From the NCBI GenBank assembly GCA_018105865.1, contig JACLAT010000159.1, forward strand, positions 1-64,000: a stretch of 64,000 nt of DNA, written 5' to 3'. Positions 53,901 to 63,780 of this stretch are shown in pieces; positions within the stretch are counted from its first letter, which is position 1; every line of letters starts with the position of its first letter. Source of the stretch: Metaphire vulgaris. Its lineage: Eukaryota; Annelida; Clitellata; Crassiclitellata; Megascolecidae. The position numbers and the translations under genes are program-made. Below the pieces are notes generated by a model. The model saw only the letters and a list, made by a program, of their open reading frames with translations, searched no databases and was not told where the DNA came from.

Positions 53901-55697
53901 GGGTGGTAGTAGTAATAGCAATACTGTCGTAATTACGCACTTATATAACACCATTTGTATTAATTGAAAAGTATCAATCTATGACACTTCAAATCCATCC
54001 GTAAAAAATTCTATGCAATCATCGTATTATTGTCTATGAATAATATTATTATCTATGCTCTATATGACACGATCTAAAGAGCAAGACACAATATAAAGAG
54101 TTCTCTACGGCGTGTCAGTCAATAGGATTGCCTTGAAATTCTATGTTACGTGAAAGCAAAATATCCCACGAATGGAATAATAATGTTAACGTAGAGAATT
54201 ACGAATATAAAATTTCAAGTCAAAATGATCTCTCCTGGTAACAATGCATATTGGCCATTGTTGCAAGATGTCTTCGCTCATTCCTTCTGTCCTGCTCTCT
54301 TCACTCTGATAATGTTATTCTTCTACCATTCCAATATCCGTCGAAATTCGATCCAGCGCTTTAGACTAAGCAGCTGCTACGGGTTCTATCTTCGAACGCG
54401 TTCTACTGTATGCATTCAGAGACATATATCTTTCTTATTTATTAGCATAGTGCCTAGTACACGAGTACTTCAATATAATTTGCCCTGTGAGAAATTATGA
54501 AAACAAAATACTCGACCTAGTAACAAGAGTAGAAGCCTAACCGCCGGCTATAGCCTTTCAAGCACATATGTTACGTATGAGACCAGGTCGTTTTCTGTCT
54601 GGCAATAATAGGCCCACTACAGTATAGTGCTATTAAATCTAGAGTCAAATCACATCTCTTTCTGTTTCTTTTTTAACAATACAGTATGCCTTGCTGCTTC
54701 CCCACTCCCACTCTGACTGATCTCTGAAATTGTCCTTATCCAGCTGACCACTAAACTTCGGCTATAGCTATTTCGGCGGTAGTTTGAGCGCCTAGAAATA
54801 GACAGCTACATTGGCGTCAATCTGTAGCAAAAGTTGTGGGGGTCCACACCTGTTGTTTTGCCTAACTCTAACCCCAGTGCTTTTTTCTAGAAAAAAAGGT
54901 CTGGGAACTCATCCTTTTTTACTCATCAACAAAAACAGGCGTGTGAACGCCGTAACTGTACGTTCCCAAACGCATTATTACATATCCATAATTATATATA
55001 CAATCTGGCAAAAGGTGTGTGAACGTCGTTACCGTGCGTTCTGTATAATTAGCATAATTCTTATTACTTATTAATGTTCCAAAATACCATTTTTGCTGAT
55101 AATATCTACGTGTATTATCTATCCAGCACAACAATTTAATAAATAATCGTACAACGGTACAATATAGATTTATTCGGATTTTTGTGAGGGTCCAATGCCT
55201 TATGGACCCTACGACCAAATTTCCGAATTAGTCCAATCTATTGTGTCTTGCTCTTTAGATCGTGTCGAATTAGTAACCAAATTAGTCCCGACCCCAGGAC
55301 CCTCACGAGATTGACGCCTATTAACAGATACAACGGTACATGCTTACGAAAGCGCTATATAAAGAAATTAACGAGACTTTACTTACAGTCGGTCTACTTT
55401 AAGCTCCACCCATCCAAACTCATATCAGACTCAAGATCTTAGAATCCGACCTGATTAAAAAACGTTTGTCCTTTGATTAATTAACCGTGAGCAACATTGG
55501 TACTGTCGCCTTTACTTCCAATCTCTCGACAGGTAGTTGACTTCAATGGAATTTGTATTAAAAATTAGGTTAATTCATCAAGATGCCACTCAACAGGCCT
55601 GCTGGCCTAGCATTGAGCACCTGTTTAATTATTCAGCTCGAATCAGTTTCTATAGAGGCCAGGTGTAGCCTCAATACGAGCCTGGTCTAGACAAACA

Positions 55698-55752
<55 letters not shown>

Positions 55753-57312
55753 TCGTAAACCCGGCGCTGGGCAAAATGCCGAGAAAACACTTCCATGGAC
55801 TTTAATGCGCATTCGAATCAGAACAGTACGCAAATGCACACCCAAGTATTTTAAGTATGTGTGCACGCGGGCGTTTGTATGCACATCGTCTGGTTCTACG
55901 TGCTCTAAGAGTTCAGCAAAAAGTGTTGTTGTTGCTATATGCTAATCATGATTGATTGTGTGCAATAACCCGTTCGGAATAGAAGATATTTACAACGCGT
56001 TCTAAGATTACATCGTTTCTATTTATGAAAGCAACTTTAAGAATCTACAGAAGCAATTAGAAATATTATTATACAGTATAAATATAGGCTAACTTTATGA
56101 AGCTCAGAGCCAAGCTTGGATACCGTATGTCCTTTATTCTGGGATGCTATATCGTGGCTGGCGAGCTTACTTCACACAAACCAAGATGGTCAATAATAAT
56201 GATTGATAAAGTGACACCATATACCAGCGGTTCTCAACCTGGGTCGCGACCCCAAAGGGGTCGAATGACGATTTGCCAGGGGTCGCCGGAGACCTTCAGA
56301 AATATAGAGTTGTCTCTTTTATTGATATTGCGCAAAATTTACTCATTTTAACATGTAAAAAGGCTGACAAGCAAAAAAGAAAAAAAGGTCGTCAAGAAAT
56401 TTTATTCTGCAGGGGCCCGAATTTCTCTCGGCGGGCCTGGTTGGGGGTCGTCACATCATGGGAATTGAATTAAAAGGGTCGCGGCACTATAAAGGTTGAG
56501 AACCGCTGCCATATACAGTATGCATATCAACATGATTGACAAATAAGGCTACACATACGATGAGTGTAGGGCTAAGTCCAAGCTAGGTCTAGCTATAAAA
56601 GGTAAAGTTAGTCTCGTACTACGAGACTATCTTTTAAAAAATCCGAATAAATCTATATTGTACCGTTGTACGATTATTTATTAAATTGTTGTGCTGGATA
56701 GATAATACACGTAGATATTATCAGCAAATGGTATTTTTGAACATTAATAAGTTATAAGAATTATTATGCTTGATTTTGATTTGGTGTGCCATCCTTTGTA
56801 AAACGCTCGTGACTTTGGCTATAGGCGCACAAATCATCCACGAGAATAGAATAGAATCAGGTGATGCTTCTATGCATTATGAAGGGGCGCTATAGAAGTT
56901 TAAGATTAGATTAAAACAGCTTGCATATATAGGGACCTATACGAAATGATGCACGAAAACAGTGCTCTAGAAGACCACTGTTATAGAAAAGTTCAGGACA
57001 GGAGGATCGCACCTTCGTCAGTTCTTTGTGCACGGCGTCTACCCTCGATGCGAGAACCAGGACGCTGTCTTTCAGCGCTCTGTTCTCCAGCTCGAGTCTC
57101 ACCTGAGTCCGGAAGCAAACCGCCGCCGCCACCGCCAACAGCAACAACATCGTCAGCACGACCGTCGTTACAGCGATCAAGCCCGTCACCGTCGAACGGC
57201 GAACGCTCCTCTCGGTAGTGACGACCGTCGTTCGACGTTCTCCTCTCGCCGCCTTCACTCCACCCAGGCTCCGGTAGCCGGTGGCCATTTCAAGACCCCT
57301 GAAATCTGCCAT
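47844..57312 (-). CDS. TNF-superfamily ligand, 4 exons, 250 aa
   Basis: The exons on the minus strand are 57312-57013, 51600-51570, 49743-49583 and 48104-47844. The splice phases are 0, 1 and 0, all sites are GT..AG, and the joined frame is open for 250 codons plus TAG. Residues 1-41 are cytoplasmic and basic; 42-66 (TGLIAVTTVVLTMLLLLAVA onward) are one membrane segment; about 67-120 form a coiled-coil stalk, with no Cys and no furin-type RXKR site. The TNF homology domain (about 120-250) has ILKW at its start, GLYFVYAQ for the central strand, two Cys (MKCFQ and KPCYS) placed like the TNF disulfide, one N-glycosylation site (FNRS) and the ending NFWGIVKLAD. Such ligands trimerise and signal through TNF receptors in immunity, cell death and development. 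The subfamily cannot be named from this alone. Confidence 0.88.
48153..48392. mobile_element. hAT-type MITE in TNF intron 3
   Basis: The ends CAGGGCCACCTTAACCGTTA and AAAGATGGCCTG are flanked by GTTGGGTG at 48145-48152 and 48393-48400. It sits only 48 bp from the exon 4 acceptor. A copy in the opposite orientation is at 58846-59115. Confidence 0.92.
48590..48870. repeat. Diverged (GGGTT)-rich MITE
   Basis: GAGTTGGGTTAACCCATGGG and, at the other side, AAAATGGACCCATAGACATCTG match the ends of the element at 50130-51402. It is in TNF intron 3. Confidence 0.6.
48880..49080 (+). pseudogene. CR1/L2 LINE relic in TNF intron 3
   Basis: HWLPVMQRIDFEICLMIYR can be read at about 48930-48985, a clear LINE RT-end signature. 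A possible 3' end with CTTCTATAGCGCCACTTCATAATGC follows at 49143. It is antisense to the TNF-like gene. Confidence 0.65.
49583..49743 (-). CDS. TNF-like gene exon 3
   Basis: Acceptor CTCTGTTTCAG and donor CAG|GTAATA. Two bases plus 53 codons encode the first half of the TNF domain: EESTAEILKWKTPAAAS and TIDETGLYFVYAQ. Confidence 0.9.
50130..51402. mobile_element. (GGGTT)-rich MITE split by a LINE fragment
   Basis: The left end CAGAGATGGACATGGGTTGG and the right end CCCATGTCCATCTCTG are inverted and flanked by CTACAATT (50122-50129 and 51403-51410). The middle (about 50270-51280) is foreign, including an RTE fragment. It lies in TNF intron 2. Confidence 0.8.
50300..50595 (-). mobile_element. 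RTE-like LINE 3' fragment
   Basis: The minus-strand frame reads RARGRPRRDWLDDVKEHIQ and RIAEDRTKWKQLM, the last part of an RTE-type polyprotein. Its 3' end with a (CAT)n stretch is at about 50286-50296. Confidence 0.75.
51570..51600 (-). CDS. TNF-like gene exon 2 (31-nt microexon)
   Basis: Acceptor TGCGTGTTTCAG and donor G|GTGAGC. It encodes GIRALHLQLD plus one base that completes a Val codon with exon 3. It extends the coiled-coil stalk. It is supported because its length (10 codons + 1) exactly bridges phase 0 of exon 1 and the two leading bases of exon 3. Confidence 0.75.
51730..51800 (+). repeat. (ATT)n microsatellite
   Basis: About 23 ATT units in TNF intron 1. Confidence 0.95.
51801..52620. 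other. TNF intron 1, MITE-like patch
   Basis: The stretch 51848-52165 (CCAGTGGCGATTCGAAGAATTC to GGGGATGCATCCCCAGTTATCC, then CGTGGAACCGCCCATG) looks like an old hAT-type MITE. I see no gene. Confidence 0.45.
52630..52777 (+). repeat. (CT)n / (GTCT)n low-complexity tract
   Basis: CTGTCTCT-type repeats. The frames over it are artefacts. Confidence 0.9.
53016..53190. mobile_element. MITE (CAGTGTTTTATACAGG ends)
   Basis: The inverted ends are CAGTGTTTTATACAGGCCTG and GGAGTCTGGATAAAACACC, with GATCCCAC on both sides (about 53008 and 53191). It is a relative of the copy in gene C intron 2. Confidence 0.75.
53497..53930 (+). repeat. (TAG)n-type trinucleotide repeat block
   Basis: About 430 bases of TAG/AGC/TGG repeats. 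The poly-Ser and poly-Thr frames are artefacts. Confidence 0.95.
53931..55050. other. TNF intron 1, unassigned
   Basis: A 91-codon frame at 54225-54500 has no recognisable character and lies antisense in the intron. I do not support it as a gene. Confidence 0.4.
55056..55182 (+). repeat. Left arm of a 127-bp inverted repeat
   Basis: GATAATATCTACGTGTATTA and TAATCGTACAACGGTACAAT are the reverse complement of 56638-56764 with few differences. The arms are 1.46 kb apart. Confidence 0.85.
55702..55749 (+). repeat. (CT)n microsatellite
   Basis: A pure CT tract in TNF intron 1. Confidence 0.95.
56225..56508. mobile_element. hAT-type MITE (CAGCGGTTCTCAACC family)
   Basis: The ends CAGCGGTTCTCAACCTGGG and AAGGTTGAGAACCGCTG are inverted, with CCATATAC at 56217-56224 and 56509-56516. 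The GGTTCTCAACCTGGGTCGCG opening is well known from hAT (Charlie-like) non-autonomous elements of many animals, vertebrates included. Confidence 0.93.
56638..56764 (-). repeat. Right arm of the 127-bp inverted repeat
   Basis: It pairs with 55056-55182. A TNF-like pre-mRNA could fold here, because both arms are in intron 1. Confidence 0.85.
57013..57312 (-). CDS. TNF-like gene exon 1
   Basis: Exactly 100 codons from ATG 57312 to the donor AAG|GTGCGA. It encodes the cytoplasmic tail, the membrane segment (residues 42-66) and the first part of the stalk (RLELENRALKDSVLVLASRV, heptad-like). Reading on without splicing adds about 33 codons and a stop, which would leave no TNF domain. The ATG is the first in frame, and MADFRG sits in a fair start context (AAAGACGATGG). 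Confidence 0.88.
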
Positions 57313-57433
57313 CGTCTTTCCAACTCTACCTGAGGTGTGTTTTCGAGCTCAGAACGACGAAGCAGCAGCTGCGGGGGGCCGCGCACAAGCGTGTCATTTT
57401 GCGAGCACTCTGTCCAGGGCTCTGGACGGCCGC

Positions 57434-57441
57434 CTTATATA
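57434..57441 (-). promoter_or_regulatory. TATA box of the TNF-like gene
   Basis: TATATAAG on the minus strand, about 122 bp upstream of the ATG, followed by a GC-rich stretch that would be the 5' UTR (about 90 bases). Confidence 0.6.
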
Positions 57442-57499
57442 AAGACGCTCTACTTGCTTCGTAACCTAGATATGGCGGCCTCTAGCAACGACTATAGGC

Positions 57500-57544
57500 G
57501 TTTCCCTCTGTCTCTCTCTGTCTTTCTGTCTCTGTCTCTGTCTT

Positions 57545-57580
<36 letters not shown>
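57500..57580 (+). repeat. (CT)n low-complexity tract upstream of the TNF-like gene
   Basis: A CTGTCTCT-rich tract, purine-rich on the gene's coding strand. A (GACA)n/(GAGA)n tract follows at 57710-57780. Confidence 0.9.
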
Positions 57581-57721
57581 TGCTACTGTAGATTCAGTGC
57601 CTAAAACTATTTCGAAATGCGCCGAAAAAACGGACGCAACGCCGCAAGTACAAGTGTCAATGCTACAATAAATTGCCACACGCAGACAACGTGACGATGT
57701 GAGTGAGTGAGAGAGAGAGCG

Positions 57722-57752
<31 letters not shown>

Positions 57753-57780
57753 GGGGGAGAGACAGAGGGAGAGAGAGAGT

Positions 57781-58845
57781 TCACTAAGGCTGCGTAGAAA
57801 TATATCAATCAGCGAGTACAAGAGATCTATTTACAAAATCGCTTGTCAGATGTCAGATGTTGGGGGTACAATTCTTATTCGGTTGATGGCACGTGCAGCA
57901 TGTATTTTCGCCCTCCCTGACCTATTTCATTTTAAACCAGCCTTTTGCACCGGAGATATGGATCGAACAGAGATAGTCATGTTCACGTGGGTTTACCAAG
58001 TGGATCGCATGCCCAAATATAGCGGTGCCTCCAGCAAATCTCTCTCCGCGCTATAGAAATTCATTCCAATTACTGTTTCCTCGTAATTGTTTAAAGTTCG
58101 TGATGTAATGTGGCAGAATATTTGCATGGTGCCTCTTCTGGAGAATCACTCAGAAGCGTCGCTCTGCGATTACTGCATGTTGATAGAAAGACGAGAGTTC
58201 TACGTCGTTCGTTTCAAAGCGAGTGTCATAGAATTAGCAGCGGTTAGATTATGTACGCTGTATGCAGGGGTCAAGAACTTTCCGGAGGTCTGACCCAAAA
58301 CCTCGTTTCTAGAATAGGGAGGTAAAGTTTGTAAACAATTACATAGTCTTAGAAATAGCAATGAGCAGCAGTGAAAATTATAAAAGTGCATAATTCATAG
58401 GATCTATCAAGTATGAGGTCAAAAATGGTTTGGTCTTTTTTCTAAAAAAATGGCAACCATTTTCAGAGCGAGACTTTTTGTTTAAAATGAAACTTCTGAG
58501 CTTTTCATAATTGTTTTGTGCGCATCATTATATCATTAAAATGGTGCTATAGAAGCTCTTTAGCTAGTTGTTTGTTTGTCTGGTTGGTTGGGTATTTTGG
58601 TTTGGGTATTTTGGGTATTTTCAGTCCTCAGGGGTTGGTCAGTGTCCATGGGTTCGTGTTCATAATTATTTTTCTGTCATGAATTGACATTACGTTTTAA
58701 CTATTCAGTCTGAGTTGAGCTCTTCAATCGTTGGATGAAAATTGAAAAGTCTTGCATTAATCACTTGCAATGAAGTTGTTAGGATATTATCTTCACCATT
58801 TGTGATTGTAGTAACTTCATATCTCGCTAATAGTTAGTCTGCATT
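57781..58845. other. Unassigned stretch
   Basis: Frames of up to 117 codons occur (57703-58056 starts in a GAGA/GACA repeat) but have no recognisable domain. I see no supportable gene. Confidence 0.4.
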
Positions 58846-59115
58846 CAGGGCCATCTTTAGAATTTTGGGCGCCCTAGGCAGATTTTCATTTTCGGAGATT
58901 TTCGCCCATTCACACACACACACACACACACACATCACATCACATACGGAAAAAGTCTGACGAGTAAAATAAAAGCTTCTCAGCTCCCCGAAATAACCTG
59001 ACGAGCAAAAAACGTTATTAGCTCATAAAAAATTTCATCCACGTTTTATTTCGCCCCTACAAAATTTTTCGCCCCTAGGCAGTGCCTGAACTGCCTAATG
59101 GTTAAGGTGGCCCTG
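58846..59115. mobile_element. hAT-type MITE, second copy of the 48153 family
   Basis: The ends CAGGGCCATCTTTAGAATTT and GGTTAAGGTGGCCCTG are flanked by TCTGCATT (58838-58845) and TCTGCGTT (59116-59123). The orientation is opposite to 48153-48392. A (CA)n run at 58913-58933 lies inside. Confidence 0.9.
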
Positions 59116-59123
59116 TCTGCGTT

Positions 59124-60700
59124 GTGCCTATTGAGCCTAATAATCGGCATGGGCATCCACAGAAATGTTTCCAGGGGGTGCAAAATAGGGTCATGTGACG
59201 AAAGAAATGAATAGTAATGTACAAGATTGCCAAGATCTATTGAATTAATAATTTTAAATAATTTACCGCTACAAGATAATTTCGCTGAATTCTTGGATAA
59301 TTTCATATTTTAACCTAGTACTATAGTACACTTATTACAACTAATTGTTACTTTGTAGGTCTTAATAATAATTTTACTTTTTTCAAGCTGAATTAACAAT
59401 AGATCGAAATGTCAACGACGCAATAAGGTATATTAATATCCTAAAGGCACATCGGTCTTCGCTTTAAGCTGGTAGTCAAGATGTTATTGTATTCGAGGTG
59501 GGTCATTCGTCCAACGCACGGTGTAGGAATTATTGTTTCGCTATTGTATCGTAAAAAGATGAATGCGCCACTTCAATGGCTTTGAGTCAAAAAAAGTATT
59601 CAGGGCTCTTTTCAAGACTATTTTCTCTGCTTTATGCATCCAGCGTCCTTGATTTTCAACAACCAGTGTTCGTGTGGGTGGGTTATTAGGGGTTAACTCC
59701 CCACTATAGTCGAGCCAGAACCCCCGATAGCGAGACTAAGTTTCTCGATGTTTTTGTGAAAAACTGTGACGACAATGGCTAGAGAATTCACGTCAGGCAG
59801 CAGAAGATTGTGACAATTTTCACACAGCTTGGGTTACGGTTAGGTTTAGTTTGGTTGGTCTGGGTTAGATTTAGGTTTGTTTGTTTGATTCGTTTTGATA
59901 GTGTCAGTTTCAAAAGCTCTGTGGATATTAGCAAAAGAGTCGAACATCAGTCCGGATTTAGGCGATATTGAATCCCTGTAGAGTCAGTAAGTAGGGGGCC
60001 TACACTGGTAGTTTTCGAAATGTTTAAAAACGTCTACAAATACGTGCTTAATTTCAAATACACGTGATTGAGTGTAGTCATGAGAAAAGCCTTGGAGCAG
60101 TCAACCAGGAAGAAAGCGCAGTCTAGTCCATTTAGCGACCGACAACGAATCAAAACAGCGTTTCGTCTTTTGGGGGACCTTCTCAAGAGACAAAATAGAT
60201 TCATTCAGTCATTTTTATTCACACTCATTCAGTCATTTTTACTCACGAACACATCTTCTGTTTGGGTAGTTATTTATGGCTTTGCAATATCAGTTTGAAA
60301 GCTACCACGATACACGCGGCAGCTTTTAAACTGGTGAAAAGCAGTCATACAATAAAAGCTCTGCACTGACTGCTACAGGAGTAGAACTTGTAGAGGTCTA
60401 CACAGAGGCTCTCTCTTTATAAGCACAAGTTAACGGCATGAAGAGCTTATTATAATGTAATGTTAGTTTGCTTTTCTTAGTTGATGAAAGAAGTCTACAG
60501 TAGTGTGAAATGAAGAGAACCTTATACCCTCAAGAACCACAAATGACATCTGAAAATGTTGACAATACTTAGAAATTAACTGAAATAATGAAAATCAGGA
60601 TTTTATTCCTGTATATTATGGCCTGACATGTTCCGATACTCTGAAATCGCTAATAGGCCTACTCAGATCTCTATATGTATGTATTCATATATCCAGCGTA
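59124..60700. other. Unassigned stretch
   Basis: Short frames only. A GGTTTAGTTTGGTTGGTCTGG-like patch near 59840 is G/T-rich. I see nothing I can support. Confidence 0.4.
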
Positions 60701-60714
60701 TTTATATCTAGTAT

Positions 60715-61300
60715 TTATATCTTTCGAGACTGGATTACTGTAACAGTGTCCTTCTCGGACTTCCTGGGAACCAGCTTAGCAGACTCCAGGCGGTCATCAA
60801 TGCCTCTGCGCGGATTATTTTCGGCCTGAGGCGGCACGAGCATGTGACACCTGTGCTAAGGGACAAGCTCCATTGGCTTCGGGTCCCGGAGCGCATAGTC
60901 TACAAGCGGTGTTGGCTGACTTTCCGCGCGCTTTCGGGACCCTGCCTGCCCCAATTACTTGTCACGCCTGGTACGGAAACAAACGACGACCGGGTGCTGT
61001 CTCCAGCTGAGATCCAGCAGTCGCCACCGGCTTTACGTTCCTCCTCCGGCCAGGACTCGGAAGTTTGGCGAGCGCTCCATGACTCACGGCAACCCACTTC
61101 TGTGGAATGCGCTCCCCGATTCGCTGGCCGGGACTATTTCTCCTGAAACGTTCGCCAAAGAACTAAAAACGTACTTGTTCACCAGATCGTACAGTTATTA
61201 GCTGTGTGTTGATTGTACAGCGCTTTTGGTTTTGGCCGATGGCCATGTTACGGCGCTTCATAAATAGTCGAATTATAATAATAATAATAATAATATAATG
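60715..61300 (+). mobile_element. CR1/L2-type LINE fragment with (AAT)n tail
   Basis: ETGLL.. then VLLGLPGNQLSRLQAVINAS, VTPVLRDKLHWLRVPERIV, YVPPPARTRKFGERSM and NPLLWNALPDSLAG occur across two frames, with a frameshift near 60940-61000. The 3' end TACAGCGCTTTTGG, GGCGCTTCATAAATAGTCG and (AAT)n follow the pattern of the other copies. Confidence 0.88.
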
Positions 61301-61890
61301 TGTCACAGTACACTGTAGATAGAATGAATGATATGTTTGGCGACATAGTTGAGCGATGAGTGATTGTTAGCACTGAATGTACAAAAACTACTAGTGTTGC
61401 TCAAGATCGTCTTGAAGTTTATTTTACCTATAGTAGGCTAGTCTACGCCTTAGCAACACAAGAGGCTTAACAGAGATTATATTTACCTATTGGCCTAATG
61501 CACTGCGTGCAATTCAAATGAATGCCGTATACTCTGCCTTTGTACTTAGACCCTGTCACTGACTTGAGCTTATAGTTGTAGGTTCTCAATACAGTCCACA
61601 AGCCTAGATTAACGCGCGCGAAGCACTGTTTGCGTCAATGTTGTTGACGTAACGCATTGAAAACGAAAATGCAAAACGTGTTGAATAGAATACCATACGC
61701 CAAAAACACAAAGTCATTGAAATCGAAAGTGAAGCCACTGAGCTCAGGCTGAATATTTCAAACTTAATACCAACTCACGATAGAATTATAATAATTATTC
61801 CTAGATGTTAGTTATATCAATCAATCAATCAATCAATCAACCAGCCAACCATTCATAAACTTCTGTGGTGCCACAATCATAATGCCTAGG
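61301..61890. other. Unassigned stretch
   Basis: An (AATC)n run is at 61817-61839. No gene is seen. Confidence 0.4.
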
Positions 61891-61899
61891 GTCGTTGAC

Positions 61900-62099
61900 T
61901 AGAGGTGGATCTAGGGGGGCAGGGGTACATATGTCACCGGGCGCCGAGGCGAGAGGGCGCCAAAATCGGATATTTGAATAAGTGAAAAATGCACAACAAA
62001 GAAGAAGAAACACGTGTGACGACCTTTTTGCCTGTCAGTTATGTTAGGGCGCCAACGTACACTTTGTCCCCGGGCGCCGAATACCTAGATCCGCCTCTG
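61900..62099. mobile_element. MITE with AGAGGTGGATCTAGG ends
   Basis: TAGAGGTGGATCTAGG at the left and CCTAGATCCGCCTCTG at the right, with TCGTTGAC (61892-61899) and TTGTTGAC (62100-62107). The interior is rich in GGGCGCC. It is of the same family as 16025-16291. Confidence 0.82.
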
Positions 62100-62178
62100 T
62101 TGTTGACGCACCAAATCCAGTCGAATTAGAGCCGGGTCAAGCTGGAAATGTAAGTCAGATGGGAGGGAGGGGAGGGAC

Positions 62179-62358
62179 CAGTGGCGGCTCCACCGGGGCC
62201 AGGGGCCCGTGCCCCTATTGAGAGCCTGGCCCCCAGTGGCCCCCTAGTTGGGACCCTATACTTAATGATACATACATTAAAACAACAAATGGTTGGCCCC
62301 CATGATTAGGAAGTCCTCCTCAACGGCCCCCACTTGCCAAATTCTAGAATCGCCACTG
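62179..62358. mobile_element. hAT-type MITE (CAGTGGCGGCTC family)
   Basis: The ends CAGTGGCGGCTCC and AGAATCGCCACTG are flanked by GGAGGGAC at 62171-62178 and 62359-62366. It is the same family as 37276-37450. Confidence 0.92.
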
Positions 62359-62366
62359 GGAGGGAC

Positions 62367-63125
62367 AATCGGAGAAAGGATATACTGTATCTAGTTATAC
62401 TGCATTGCACCAGGGTATACTGACCAATGTGACCACTGACCATGTATAGTGACACGGGCAATTCCATGGTCCTTAAGGGCAAATAAGCTTTATGGACCAC
62501 TAAATCGCATATATAGGCTACTACAATGTAGGTAATTTGTTGTAATAGTTTGTCTAATGAAGTCTATCAAAACTGGAGCACAGTTTAATCAGCTTAAGCG
62601 GTAACGATGACTGATGGGTCCCCGAGGCCAACACATTCTGGCGCCCCATTTTCTGGCCCAGCGCGCCACCACATTCCAAAACCGCATTATAGTGCGTATT
62701 CGTCAGCCTGGTTGACGTAACTCATTGGCAACCTACTTGATAACTCAAATCAGAGAAAGGCTATAGAGATAGAGACAAAGATACGATACATTGCATTCTG
62801 TCAACTGAAGCTTGAGATTTGTTTACCGCGGATCAGAGTGCAGTAGGCCCTGTATACAGCCTACATTGTTTTCACTGTTGCTTCAGTAACAGGAGAGATC
62901 TTGCAGCAACACAAACATGTCGGCATTAAATTCGATATTGTATATGCCACATCATGTGCGCTTAAAATGAAACAAATGTCATAAATTTCGTGTTCCAATG
63001 AGCTTCTGATTTACTTCAAGTTGCTTTCGTTTTTAACGGTGCTGGTGAGAGGCTGAACTAACCTGATTTATATCAGAAGCCTTCCATTTGCAAAAATAAG
63101 ACAAAACACAGACCTTATTACCCTC
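62367..63125. other. Unassigned stretch
   Basis: A GATGGGTCCCCGAGGCC/GGCGCCCCATTTTCTGGC patch near 62615-62670 looks like MITE debris. No gene is seen. Confidence 0.4.
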
Positions 63126-63127
63126 TA

Positions 63128-63400
63128 GGCAGTGCTTCCCAGCCTGTGTGCCGTGGTACACAACCGCAGCAGCAGTAGAAGTGTGCCGTGGCAAAATGTT
63201 GGAAAATAGCAAAAATAATAATGGTGCTGTATTAGTTGGTAATTATAAGTTGAATTTTATCTCTTCGATGACTTTAAGCATGAAACTAGAAAGATGCTCG
63301 CTTTGCTCGCGCTCGCTTCGCTCGCAGTGCAGGAAAATACTAATCCAATACCTATACCTAATACCCAATCATTGAATTCATGCTGAACAACATTTCAATG
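63128..63400 (+). repeat. hAT-type MITE end (CAGTGCTTCCCAGCCTGTG)
   Basis: CAGTGCTTCCCAGCCTGTGT followed by GCCGTGG twice is a common opening of hAT MITEs. The far end is not clear, so it may be truncated. Confidence 0.5.
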
Positions 63401-63534
63401 ATCGCCACCCAGCCAAGCTCTGCGCCACGTAATAATTAGGCCTATGTATGTTAAAATCACGCAACTGTGACCATTTGTGACGCTGTACACGTATTTTTTT
63501 GTGTACGTTAAAATGTACATTGCAACTACCTCAG

Positions 63535-63780
63535 GCTGCGAACAATTGTTACCAATAGCAACGTCGTCGCACGCCCAGCCTCTGACGCTGCAATGACTCG
63601 ACTAAACCGGTTCTACGAACAATTGTTACCAATAGCAACGTCGTCTTCGAACATCGCCCTCCAACGCATCGCGACGTAAGCGACTAAACGGTCTACCAAT
63701 AGTCAACGCTCGCCCACCAACGCATCGCGACGTAAGGACTAAACGGTCTAAACCGTCTACCAATAGTCAACCAATCAGAA
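63535..63780 (+). repeat. Short tandem/direct repeats
   Basis: ACAATTGTTACCAATAGCAA occurs at 63541 and 63620, CCAACGCATCGCGACGTAAG at 63661 and 63717, and GGTCTACCAATAGTCAACG-like words several times. They are local duplications of unknown role. Confidence 0.8.

Noticed and set aside
54225..54500. 91-codon + strand frame
   Set aside because: It lies in TNF intron 1 on the other strand, has no recognisable domain, and no splice or promoter context supports it.
56946..57333. + strand frames of 90 and 101 codons
   Set aside because: Shadows of TNF exon 1; they have no membrane or domain features.
58087..58293. 68-codon + strand frame
   Set aside because: The composition looks protein-like but there is no homologous feature, start context or neighbouring exon I can identify.
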